From NCBI GenBank assembly GCA_958366985.1, contig CATXDC010000014.1:1-64000 (forward strand): a stretch of 64,000 bases of DNA. Reading direction: 5' to 3'. The DNA comes from an uncultured Oscillospiraceae bacterium (GTDB lineage: Bacteria > Bacillota > Clostridia > Oscillospirales > Acutalibacteraceae). The notes under the pieces are model-generated. The model saw nothing but the letters and a program-made list of their open reading frames with translations, ran no database searches and had not been told where the DNA came from. Numbering within the stretch: the stretch's first letter is position 1; every line of letters starts with the position of its first letter. Of this stretch, positions 7,276 to 15,899 are shown in pieces. Made by a program: the position numbers and the translations under genes.

Positions 7276-9069
7276 TTGAAGAATATAATCAGAGTTTCAG
7301 GATGCGTTCACAGAATAGCTTCGGGAAACGCTGCACGCTGCGGCGGATATGCTTTAAAGGCAATAAACGATGCGGCTGCAATAGGATCGGATATTATAGT
7401 CCTGCCCCGTCTCTCCCTTTGCGGAGCTGCCATAGGAAGTCTCACTTCCAGCAGCATTGTGTGCGATGACTGCGAAAACGCCATTTCCGAAATTGCATCC
7501 CAGACAAAGGATACAAACGCCTACATTATAGTTTCTTCACCTATAAAATCAAACGGTAAAATTGTACCGGCAACCACAGTTCTCTATAAAGGAGAAAAAC
7601 TTGCCGATATTCCCGAAAACTGCGAAGACACTTTGCTTTTCGGGTGCGGCGATTCACTTTTTGCCGTTGTATCCTGCCGTCCCGAGGATATCTTTATCTA
7701 CGGAACCAAGGCCGTAAATGCCGGAGCGGATATTGTTATCTGCCAGAGCTCAGCTCCTTCCTATGCAGGATATAAGGATGAATGCAGAAAACTTTTTGCA
7801 GCATTTTCAAAATCGGCAGGCTGTGCCGCTGTTGTGTGCTGCTCAAATATAGACGAAACAACTTTTCCTGATGTATATACTCCCTTTGCGGGAATTTTTG
7901 AATGCGGCAGTGAAATAGCATGGCAGACTCATATTTCCCCTGCATTTTCCGCAAACGGAGATATTGACGGCGATATAATCGCTTCACAGAAAAAAGTTTT
8001 CACTGATGAGGTTTATCCCATAGGATTCCACGAACTCAATGAAAAAAACGGACTTCTTCGCAAAGTGGTTCAAAATCCGTTTCTGCCGGAAGAATATATG
8101 GATTCCATTTCCGTTACCGCAGAGTACTTTGATCTCCAGGTACGGGGACTTATGGGAAGACTTAAAAATACCGGTATCAAAAAGGCTGTTGTTGGAATTT
8201 CCGGAGGACTTGATTCAACTCTTGCGGTGCTTGTGGCTTCCGAAGCTTTTGAGAGACTTGGTCTTCCATCAAAAAACATAATCGGAATAACTATGCCGGG
8301 ATTCGGCACCACAGGCAGAACCTATGAGAACGCCTTGGCGCTTCTCGACGCTCTGGGAACGGATAAGCGTGAAATTTCAATTAAAAACGCCTGCACAGAG
8401 CATCTTGAAAACATCGGTCACGGTCTTAAAACCCACGATGTAACTTATGAAAATGCACAGGCACGTGAAAGAACACAGATTCTTTTTGATGTTGCCAACT
8501 GGGAAGGCGCCGTAGTCATAGGAACAGGCGACCTTTCGGAAGCGGCTCTGGGCTGGTGCACTTTCGGAGGAGATCATCTTTCCGGATATAATGTAAATGC
8601 TTCAATTACAAAAACCATGGCAAGATGCATTGTAAAATATCTTTCCCAGTCTCCGTCCTTTGCTCAAGCGAGAGGCGTACTGGAAGATATTCTCGACACA
8701 CCCGTAAGCCCTGAGCTTATCCCCTCAGATAACGGTCAGATAGGACAGAAAACAGAGAACATCCTCGGAGCCTATGAGCTTCACGATTTCTTCATTTACT
8801 ATTTTGTAAAATATTCACTTGCTCCGTCTAAAATCTTCGACTATGCAAGAAATGCTTTTGAGGATGTTTATTCGGAAGAATATATTTTAAACACCCTTAA
8901 AACCTTTATCAAACGCTTTTTCTCAAGTCAGTTTAAGCGTGCCTGCTCTTCGGAGGGATGTCCAAATATCGCCCCCGTAAGCCTTTCTTCAAGCAGGTTT
9001 TCCATTCCGTCAGACATGAGCGCCGACTTTATGATTTCGGAGCTTGAGGCATATATATCAGAAAAATAA
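7276..9069 (+). CDS. nadE: NAD+ synthase with a degenerate N-terminal nitrilase-like (glutaminase) domain
   Basis: A 597-residue protein that amidates nicotinic acid adenine dinucleotide to NAD+. The C-terminal synthetase domain (from about residue 290) is intact, with the PP-loop SGGLDST at 309-315 and the GTGDLSEAALGWCT motif. Residues 1-250 have the nitrilase fold found in glutamine-dependent NadE, but the usual FPEL-type motif reads VLPRLSLCG, putting Arg45 in place of the catalytic Glu, and the usual Lys segment reads ADIPENCED. A Cys at 134 may be the nucleophile remnant. The start is TTG 7276, seven bases after GGAGGT. Free ammonia is therefore the likely nitrogen donor. It heads a four-gene plus-strand run. 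Confidence 0.92.
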   Translation: MKNIIRVSGCVHRIASGNAARCGGYALKAINDAAAIGSDIIVLPRLSLCGAAIGSLTSSSIVCDDCENAISEIASQTKDTNAYIIVSSPIKSNGKIVPATTVLYKGEKLADIPENCEDTLLFGCGDSLFAVVSCRPEDIFIYGTKAVNAGADIVICQSSAPSYAGYKDECRKLFAAFSKSAGCAAVVCCSNIDETTFPDVYTPFAGIFECGSEIAWQTHISPAFSANGDIDGDIIASQKKVFTDEVYPIGFHELNEKNGLLRKVVQNPFLPEEYMDSISVTAEYFDLQVRGLMGRLKNTGIKKAVVGISGGLDSTLAVLVASEAFERLGLPSKNIIGITMPGFGTTGRTYENALALLDALGTDKREISIKNACTEHLENIGHGLKTHDVTYENAQARERTQILFDVANWEGAVVIGTGDLSEAALGWCTFGGDHLSGYNVNASITKTMARCIVKYLSQSPSFAQARGVLEDILDTPVSPELIPSDNGQIGQKTENILGAYELHDFFIYYFVKYSLAPSKIFDYARNAFEDVYSEEYILNTLKTFIKRFFSSQFKRACSSEGCPNIAPVSLSSSRFSIPSDMSADFMISELEAYISEK

Positions 9070-9087
9070 TTTTGGAGGTCATATAAT

Positions 9088-9357
9088 ATGCGTGCTGTTA
9101 TTACTGTTGTCGGCCGTGACAAGGTCGGTATTCTTGCAAAGGTATCTTCTATCTGCGCCGAAAACAATGTTAATGTTATTGAAGTTTCTCAGTCTATTTT
9201 ACAGGATATGTTCTGCATGATTATGCTTACCGATGTAAGCGAATGCAGCGTTCCCTTTACAGAGTTTGCTGAAAATCTTGCAAAACAGGGTGAGGCTCAG
9301 AATCTTTCAATTCGTGCAATGCATGAAGATGTTTTTAACTCAATGCACAGAATTTAA
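9088..9357 (+). CDS. ACT domain-containing protein (UPF0237)
   Basis: An 89-residue stand-alone ACT domain. The opening RAVITVVGRDKVGILAKVSS, followed by a short helix and the NVIEVSQSILQDMFCMIM strand, is the typical ligand-binding beta-alpha-beta pattern; ACT domains usually bind amino acids. It lies 18 bp after nadE and 15 bp before the PFL-family gene. The UPF0237/UPF0210 pair is conserved across many Firmicutes, so the ACT protein is probably the regulatory partner of the next gene. The ligand is unknown. Confidence 0.9.
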   Translation: MRAVITVVGRDKVGILAKVSSICAENNVNVIEVSQSILQDMFCMIMLTDVSECSVPFTEFAENLAKQGEAQNLSIRAMHEDVFNSMHRI

Positions 9358-9372
9358 GGAGTAGATTTTCAG

Positions 9373-10728
9373 ATGATAAACACAAGAGATATTTTAGAAA
9401 CCATTAGCATGATTCAGGAGGAAAACCTCGATATAAGAACAATTACCATGGGTATTTCTCTCCTCGACTGCTGCCACAGCGACATAGACACAGCCTGCAC
9501 AAGGGTTTATGATAAAATCACCCGCAAAGCAGAAAAGCTTGTCAAAACAGGCGAAGATATTGAAAAGGAATTCGGTATTCCGATTATTCATAAGAGAATA
9601 TCCGTAACCCCCATTTCAATGATATACGCTTCCTGCGGAGGTGACCCTGTAAAATTTGCCAGAACCCTTGAGAAAGCGTCTCAGGCAGTGGGAGTAAACT
9701 TCCTTGGAGGTTATTCTGCCCTTGTACAGAAAGGCTTTGCAGCAGGCGATATAGAGCTTATACGCAGCATTCCTGAAGCTCTTTCAGTTACAGATCACAT
9801 ATGCTCCTCTGTAAACATAGGCTCCACAAAAGCCGGTATCAACATGGATGCAGTAAAGCTTATGGGTGAAATCGTAAAGGAGACAGCAGAAGTTACAGCT
9901 GACCGTGACTGCATAGGAGCAGCAAAGCTTGTTGTGTTCTGCAACGCTCCCGATGACAATCCCTTTATGGCAGGCGCATTCCACGGCGCAGGCGAACCTG
10001 ACTGCGTTATTAACGTAGGCGTTTCAGGTCCCGGCGTTGTCCGTGCGGCTCTCGCTAAAAATCCCGACTGCGACATTACAGGTGTTGCGGATATAATAAA
10101 GAAAACCGCTTTCAAAATCACAAGAATGGGTCAGCTTGTTGCTTCTGAAGCTTCTAAGAGACTTGACGTTCCTTTCGGAATTGTTGACCTTTCTCTTGCT
10201 CCCACTCCGGCAGTCGGTGACTCAGTGGCTCATATTCTCGAAGAAATGGGTCTCGAACAGTGCGGAACTCACGGAACAACCGCCGCTCTCGCACTTCTCA
10301 ATGATGCAGTTAAAAAAGGCGGCGTAATGGCTTCTTCCCATGTAGGCGGACTTTCAGGTGCATTTATCCCCGTAACTGAGGATGCCGGCATGATTGACGC
10401 TGCAAGAAGCGGATCACTTATAATCGAAAAGCTTGAGGCAATGACAGCAGTCTGCTCCGTCGGTCTTGATATGATCGTAGTACCAGGTGACATCACCCCT
10501 GCTACAATTTCCGCAATTATCGCAGACGAAGCCGCTATCGGTATGGTAAACTCCAAGACAACCGCTGTAAGACTTATTCCCGCAATCGGCAAAAAAGTCG
10601 GCGAAGAGCTTAATTTCGGCGGTCTTCTCGGCAGCGGTCCCGTTATGGCAATAAACGAAAAATCAAGCGAAAAATTCATTGCAAGAGGCGGACGTATTCC
10701 TGCTCCCATTCAGAGCCTTAAAAATTAA
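9373..10728 (+). CDS. PFL family protein (UPF0210/DUF711)
   Basis: A 451-residue cytoplasmic protein of the UPF0210 family, whose fold is related to pyruvate formate-lyase and anaerobic ribonucleotide reductase barrels but whose reaction is not established. Typical segments include NTRDILETISMIQEENLDIR at the N-terminus, VNIGSTKAGINMDAVKLMG, GVSGPGVVRAAL and a closing GGRIPAPIQSLKN. Length matches the family. It is preceded by its usual ACT-domain partner with 15 bp between them. I see no glycyl-radical motif, so enzymatic activity of the PFL kind is not supported by the sequence. Confidence 0.9.
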   Translation: MINTRDILETISMIQEENLDIRTITMGISLLDCCHSDIDTACTRVYDKITRKAEKLVKTGEDIEKEFGIPIIHKRISVTPISMIYASCGGDPVKFARTLEKASQAVGVNFLGGYSALVQKGFAAGDIELIRSIPEALSVTDHICSSVNIGSTKAGINMDAVKLMGEIVKETAEVTADRDCIGAAKLVVFCNAPDDNPFMAGAFHGAGEPDCVINVGVSGPGVVRAALAKNPDCDITGVADIIKKTAFKITRMGQLVASEASKRLDVPFGIVDLSLAPTPAVGDSVAHILEEMGLEQCGTHGTTAALALLNDAVKKGGVMASSHVGGLSGAFIPVTEDAGMIDAARSGSLIIEKLEAMTAVCSVGLDMIVVPGDITPATISAIIADEAAIGMVNSKTTAVRLIPAIGKKVGEELNFGGLLGSGPVMAINEKSSEKFIARGGRIPAPIQSLKN

Positions 10729-10799
10729 AATATGAATAAAATTAAAATTTCAGTCCATACTATTGATTGCAAACCGCAAAATAAGGAGTTGAAATTTTA

Positions 10800-11018
10800 A
10801 TGCTTGATAAACTTGCTTTATTACTCGTGATCATAGGAGCCATAAACTGGGGTAGCATCGGTCTTTTCCAGTTTGATATTGTAGGCTGGCTCTTCGGCGG
10901 TCAGGGAAGCCTTATCAGCCGTATAATCTTTTCCCTCGTCGCTCTTGCCGGTATCTGGTGCATTTCTCTTCTCTTCCGTGATACCGAAGTGCTCCCGTCA
11001 GCAGATCACGATAGATAA
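10800..11018 (+). CDS. DUF378 family small membrane protein
   Basis: A 72-residue protein with two hydrophobic segments (about residues 3-30 and 38-60). The sequence IIGAINWGSIGLFQFDIVGWLFG is the DUF378 signature, including the conserved Asn-Trp-Gly. The function of the family is unknown. The start follows AAGGAG. It closes the nadE gene run and is followed within 16 bp by a strong intrinsic terminator. Confidence 0.9.
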   Translation: MLDKLALLLVIIGAINWGSIGLFQFDIVGWLFGGQGSLISRIIFSLVALAGIWCISLLFRDTEVLPSADHDR

Positions 11019-11033
11019 TTTACCTTTCAAATT

Positions 11034-11070
11034 AAAATCCCTATGCTGATAGAGGCATAGGGATTTTAAT
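11034..11070 (+). terminator. intrinsic terminator after the DUF378 gene
   Basis: AAAATCCCTATGC pairs perfectly with GCATAGGGATTTT around an eight-base loop, followed by a T-rich tail. Confidence 0.9.
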
Positions 11071-11215
11071 ATTTTAAAAGAACATTTAATTTTTAGTGTA
11101 ATTAAAATTTAATTGTTTTTATCTCTTCTTTGTTGTCATATTTGTTTGCCTTATTTGCATTCCTAATAACTTTACTTCTCTTTTAATCTGAAATCATTAA
11201 ATTACATAATCAGAT

Positions 11216-11254
11216 ATATAAAAACCCCATACCGGCATATACCGGTATGGGGTT
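11216..11254 (-). terminator. intrinsic terminator of the 906-residue surface protein gene
   Basis: AACCCCATACCGG and CCGGTATGGGGTT form a perfect 13-bp stem with a six-base loop. On the minus strand it is followed by TTTTTATAT, as expected for the gene ending at 11309. Confidence 0.9.
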
Positions 11255-11308
11255 AAACTCATTATATTAAGTTTGTCCCTTTAAAGTTAAAACCTAAAAG
11301 AGTTTAAA

Positions 11309-14029
11309 TTAGGCATTCTTCTTCTTTCTTGCGATAAGAAGAACAGCGCCAGCTGCAACAGCTGTTGCTACGAAACCAGCGATTGCTACGTCACCAGTGG
11401 GAACGTCGCTGCCGCCTTCACCGTCAACAATTCCGTCACCGTCATTGTCACCGGGGATTGTGGTATCGCCATCGCCGTCACCGCTGCCTTCGCCACCATC
11501 TTCGGGAACAAGAAGGCTAACGATAAGTGCAATTGCTGAATCGGGATCTGCCTTAGCCATGTCAAGTATGCTTGTAACCATACCTACCATGTTCTCAGGG
11601 AGAAGTCCTGCAAGGAGATTATTCACTGTGTTGTAGTTTTCCTCTATCTGAAGAAGACCAAGAACATAGCGAAGAACTGTTACAAGAACATCAGCCTGAT
11701 CTGCAACAATCTTCTTGCTTGCTACAAAGTTACCGTCAGCATCAACACGCTTGCTTGTGAAGTCTGTAAGAGTACCAAGAGCAGCAACCTTATGAAGGTC
11801 GATGTTGCTGAGTACTATATTGATGTTCTCAGGAAGAACCTGAGGAAGCAGACCGTTGATAAGTGCATCAAGATCAAGGTTGTTGAGGAAATCGGTATAA
11901 AGTGTTGTAACATCAAATCCTGCCTTGAGGAGGAGTGAGTTTACGGGAGCAATAAGATTTGTTACAAATACAGAGAGATTATCACTGTCAACAAAGTAAG
12001 CAATGTTGGGCAGGATCTTTGTAAGACCATCAATGGGAGTAGCTGCTACGCTCTCTACAAGGTCAAGAACAGGATTAAGAATATCGAGGATAAGGTTGTC
12101 ATGATCTGCGGCAACATCCTTCTTATACTCATCATATGTCTTGATGTCTGTGCAGCCAAGAGCCTCAAGGAGAGGAATGATAGCTGTGTTGTAGCCGTTG
12201 CCACCCTTGATAACTACTGAATCAAAGAGAACAAGGTTCTCATCAGTAAGAATGAAGTCAAGGAGACCAGATACAGGACGAAGAACTGCTACAAGAGCAT
12301 TTGTAAAGCCAGCTCTGTCGCCGTCTGTGAAGCCATAGTCAACAGCTGAGAAGTCAACATCTGCCCATGAATCTGCCTTTTCAAAAGCAGCCTTAGCAGC
12401 AGCGAATTCTTTCTCTGTAAGGAGAGAAGCAAGACCCTTAGGTGTTACATCGATTCCGAGAAGATCGAGAACCTGAGCAACTTCAGGACCTGCACCCTCA
12501 ATTGCACCGTAAGCAGCTTTTACAAGCTCGTTAACGATGTTGTTTGTGTAAAGGTTTGAACTGACCATGCTCTTAAGTCCACCGGGAAGAAGAGATCCGA
12601 TAAGTGCATCAAGAGTAGGACCAAGCTTTTCAATCTGTGCTTTTGTAAACTGGGTACCATAGTCAACCTTAAGCTTTTCGATAGCAGGAGTATTGTACTC
12701 AACATTTACAAGATCATAGTTGGGAACGAAAAGACCAAAGAGGAATGAGATGATTGCATCATTATCCATAGCGAAAACTTTATCAAGGATACCCTTAATG
12801 GTTTCGTCTGCACCAACAAGTGAATAGATAAGTTCCTGGTTAGCCTTTACAGTGTCAAGAGCATATCTGAGAACTGTAACAACTACATCAGCACGATAAG
12901 CAGCAATCTCGAAGCTCTTGCCGCCGTTTGTGTTGTCAACTGCCTTAAACTCACCGAGAGTTGAAAGAAGCTCGAAGTCGATATCTTTCCATACAAATCC
13001 GGGAACCTTAGAAGTAATTGTGCTCTCGAGAAGATCATTAATGCCTTCTGCATCTTTAAGCTGAGGCATCTGCTCAACAAGAAGATCACCAACATTAATT
13101 GTCTGCTTCATAATTGCACCAGCATCTATGCCAATGTTAAGCTTCTGAAGAGCCTGGATATGAAGTCCATTTGTGATGATATAACCGATCTCGGGAAGAA
13201 GTTCTACAATTTCAGTTACAGGAGCACCGGAAGTAAGTTCATCCACTCTGTCAAGAAGAGGATTGAGAATGTTTCCAAGCATTCCAACTGTAGATTTATC
13301 AGCTTTAAATTCATCAACTGATACAGCGTCAGCGCCGAGGTGCTGAAGAAGAGGCAGAACAACATCTGAGTATGCATTACATCCGTTAACTTTAATAGTA
13401 ACAATGATGTATGTGCCACTGAGATTATCGCCTGTAAGAACAGCTCTTAAAACTGAGTTAAGACCGTTAAGTGCATTACCAAGAGCATCGATAAAGGAAG
13501 CTCTGTCAGTTACGCCCCATGTTACGTTATCCCAGTTAACTGTTGACCAATCCTGCTTACCGGCAGCAATAGCTGATTTAGCAGCACTGTACTTGTCATC
13601 AATTTTGCTTGCAACGTCTGAGGGATAGACATAGAGGTCAATCTTTTTCAGAGCGTTGAATACAAGTGATGCTAAACTGCCAACACCTTCCATGTTTTTG
13701 ATTGTATCCACGATTAATGGATAAACAGCCTTTACTACTGCATTAACAGTAGCATCTGTGTAAAGGTTATCACTGATGAGCTTGTTTACAGCCTCATTAA
13801 GTGATTTTGAGCCGGGGCTTAAAAGAGAAGCAACTGCTTCGCTCTTGATAACATTGTCAAGAGATGCAAGCACTTCATTTGCCGCTTCTTCAGTTACGCC
13901 ATCAGGCAGGTCAACTACTCCAGTTTTTTCATCTGCAGCGAAAGCCATTACGCCTACGGAAACAGAAGAGAAAACTAGAACGAGTGCCAGTATTACACTG
14001 AGCACTTTGCGGATTGTTTTACTTTTCAA
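11309..14029 (-). CDS. secreted, internally duplicated surface protein with a VPTGD C-terminal anchor
   Basis: A 906-residue protein I cannot assign to a family. It starts at TTG 14029 behind AAGGGG and opens with a signal peptide ending near AFAA (about residue 32). Two units of about 390 residues follow, at roughly 66-460 and 470-850. Matching segments are SDNLYT/SSNLYT, LLQHLGAD/LLEALGCT, LLPEIGYI/ILPNIAYF and ADVVVTVLRYAL/ADVLVTVLRYVL. A Gly/Asp-rich linker leads to VPTGD, a hydrophobic helix and RKKKNA, a variant sortase-type sorting signal. It is thus predicted to be anchored to the cell wall or membrane. It is monocistronic, with its own terminator. No catalytic motif is visible, and an adhesive or structural role is only a guess. 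Confidence 0.85.
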   Translation of the reverse strand: MKSKTIRKVLSVILALVLVFSSVSVGVMAFAADEKTGVVDLPDGVTEEAANEVLASLDNVIKSEAVASLLSPGSKSLNEAVNKLISDNLYTDATVNAVVKAVYPLIVDTIKNMEGVGSLASLVFNALKKIDLYVYPSDVASKIDDKYSAAKSAIAAGKQDWSTVNWDNVTWGVTDRASFIDALGNALNGLNSVLRAVLTGDNLSGTYIIVTIKVNGCNAYSDVVLPLLQHLGADAVSVDEFKADKSTVGMLGNILNPLLDRVDELTSGAPVTEIVELLPEIGYIITNGLHIQALQKLNIGIDAGAIMKQTINVGDLLVEQMPQLKDAEGINDLLESTITSKVPGFVWKDIDFELLSTLGEFKAVDNTNGGKSFEIAAYRADVVVTVLRYALDTVKANQELIYSLVGADETIKGILDKVFAMDNDAIISFLFGLFVPNYDLVNVEYNTPAIEKLKVDYGTQFTKAQIEKLGPTLDALIGSLLPGGLKSMVSSNLYTNNIVNELVKAAYGAIEGAGPEVAQVLDLLGIDVTPKGLASLLTEKEFAAAKAAFEKADSWADVDFSAVDYGFTDGDRAGFTNALVAVLRPVSGLLDFILTDENLVLFDSVVIKGGNGYNTAIIPLLEALGCTDIKTYDEYKKDVAADHDNLILDILNPVLDLVESVAATPIDGLTKILPNIAYFVDSDNLSVFVTNLIAPVNSLLLKAGFDVTTLYTDFLNNLDLDALINGLLPQVLPENINIVLSNIDLHKVAALGTLTDFTSKRVDADGNFVASKKIVADQADVLVTVLRYVLGLLQIEENYNTVNNLLAGLLPENMVGMVTSILDMAKADPDSAIALIVSLLVPEDGGEGSGDGDGDTTIPGDNDGDGIVDGEGGSDVPTGDVAIAGFVATAVAAGAVLLIARKKKNA

Positions 14030-14226
14030 TTGTAAAATCCCCTTTCATAATATTTTAACAGGAAGCATTCACTTCAACACTAACCGCAAAATGTGCACAC
14101 AACCTGTTTATACAGCGAATTATAAACTGTTTCAAGGTGAAAATCAATTAACTAATTGCATAAAAAGCAAAAATTTAATTAGCATTTTCCTACAAAAAAA
14201 AATAAGAAACCTATACATTTTGTAAA

Positions 14227-14274
14227 CAAAAAATAAAGCTGTTCCCTTAATTATTAATGAACTAAACGAACAGC
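14227..14274 (-). terminator. probable intrinsic terminator of the M28 peptidase gene
   Basis: On the minus strand GCTGTTC and GAACAGC close a 23-base AT-rich loop and are followed by TTTATTTTTTG. The stem is short and the loop long. Confidence 0.55.
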
Positions 14275-14294
14275 CTATTTTTATTGGTAAAATA

Positions 14295-15557
14295 TTACTT
14301 TTTGTATTTTTTTTCGTAGCTCTCTATGCCGCCTTTTGCATCATAAAGACGAGCTGCCTCAAGACAAATATCAAGGGAAAGCTCTATGCACTCAGGACTG
14401 ATATTATCCCATGAATCATGCCTTGTGTGATAATAGGTTTTGGGATTGTGGTTTACACCGCAGAAACCACAAGAGCGTATTCCATACATTGAAAAGCCCT
14501 CTGCATCAACTGCTCCGGGATAAAGCTCCGCTCTGGGCATATCAATTCCGCAGTTCAGACCTGCTTCATGAAGCAAATCACCAACAGCTTCGCTGTCTTT
14601 AACAGTTCCTGTACATCCCTGAGTATAAACCTGAAGCTGCTCTATTTCTCTCATGGTATCCATTGAAATAAATACCGTTTCAATTTCCTTCAACTCTTTT
14701 TGATGACGCTTTGCATAAGCTTTTGCTCCTCTAAGTCCTGCTTCCTCAGAACCGGCAAGAAGGCAGCATACCTCTGTATTTTCAAATCTGAAATCTGCAT
14801 CGCTCATCTCTTTAAGAACCGCCATAGCTATATAGCAGGCTGTAAGGTTATCATTTGCACCGTCAACAATAACTTTCCAGTTTATGAAAAACAGAATTGC
14901 AATCATAAAAGGTATTGTTATTCCTGAAATAATTGCCATAACTTTCCAGAAACCGACAAACATAATCGTATTACCGGCAGCTATAGTAATTGCTGCGGCA
15001 GTGTTTACAATAAATATGAAAAACATACCTATTATTGCTCCGCCGATAACAGGTACAAGTGCTGCAAGTTGTCCATGGAGAGAATATGTCCATTCATAAG
15101 CAGCATCAGCGTGACCGCCAAAGATTATTCTTCTCTTAACTTCCCCTTTCGGAGCTCTCCTTGCCATAACGTTTCTCGATACACGCTTCGGGAAAAGGAA
15201 ATCAACAAATGAACGGTACATCATAAATTCAAAAACAAACATCAGGACAGAGACCAAAGTAAGTACGCTGCCTATAATAGGATAAACGATTCCATTTGGT
15301 GACATCCAAAACATCACAACCGAAATAAGACTGAATATTCCGGCAATAATAATGAATCCCATAAATGCATGGGGATGAAGTGTGAAATCTTCCATCTCAA
15401 CACTATCAGAATATTTTTCAAGCTCTTTCTTGAAAAAAGCTTGTGCGTTGCGCTCCGATTCTGTGCCCGGAGCTCTTTCCTTAAAGTTTTCGCAGACGTA
15501 CTTAATACCGTCAACCATAAACTGTAAGGTTTCTTTTGTGGATTTGGTAACAGACAT
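14295..15557 (-). CDS. membrane-embedded M28 family zinc peptidase
   Basis: A 420-residue protein combining an M28 aminopeptidase domain with several membrane helices. The metal and catalytic motifs are GGHADAAYEW, VDGANDNLTA and AGSEEAGLRGA, and a late His falls in NPKTYYHTRHDSWD. Hydrophobic pairs lie at about residues 67-112 and 165-228, the second pair between the first two metal motifs, so the catalytic domain is split by membrane insertions. The start follows AGGAGGAATAAG. No partner gene is adjacent. The substrate is unknown; the family removes N-terminal residues from peptides. The insertion of helices within the peptidase fold is the unusual feature. Confidence 0.85.
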   Translation of the reverse strand: MSVTKSTKETLQFMVDGIKYVCENFKERAPGTESERNAQAFFKKELEKYSDSVEMEDFTLHPHAFMGFIIIAGIFSLISVVMFWMSPNGIVYPIIGSVLTLVSVLMFVFEFMMYRSFVDFLFPKRVSRNVMARRAPKGEVKRRIIFGGHADAAYEWTYSLHGQLAALVPVIGGAIIGMFFIFIVNTAAAITIAAGNTIMFVGFWKVMAIISGITIPFMIAILFFINWKVIVDGANDNLTACYIAMAVLKEMSDADFRFENTEVCCLLAGSEEAGLRGAKAYAKRHQKELKEIETVFISMDTMREIEQLQVYTQGCTGTVKDSEAVGDLLHEAGLNCGIDMPRAELYPGAVDAEGFSMYGIRSCGFCGVNHNPKTYYHTRHDSWDNISPECIELSLDICLEAARLYDAKGGIESYEKKYKK

Positions 15558-15841
15558 AATCTTATTCCTCCTAAATAAAAAATAAACCGCATAGCGGAAA
15601 ATCGCAGAAATATTATACCATTTATCAGATTTTTTTCAATATCATATCAATAAACAATTAGCAAACCGTAAATTTTTGTTTTTGGAATAAAAAATACACG
15701 TTTTACCGAATATTTTATCTTAATGTTATAACTTCAGACTAAATACAATGGATCATTAACAGTAAAATTAAATTCAAAATTATAAACCAACATGTCAAAA
15801 GCTATAATTTTTTAATTTTTATGTAAAATTTAATATTTAAA

Positions 15842-15870
15842 TTGACCTTAAAGCAAAACAGAGATATAAT
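15842..15870 (+). promoter_or_regulatory. SigA-type promoter of the GPH symporter gene
   Basis: TTGACC (15842-15847), a 17-base spacer and TATAAT (15865-15870), 30 bases before the chosen start. The rest of the 342-bp divergent spacer (15558-15899) is AT-rich with nothing else recognised. Confidence 0.85.
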
Positions 15871-15899
15871 AAATGCATAAAAATTACGGAGGAATGGTA

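Noticed and set aside
10269..10709. 146-codon frame on the minus strand within the PFL-family gene
   Set aside because: Opposite to a well-supported conserved gene; Pro/Ala/Ile composition is that of a mirror frame.
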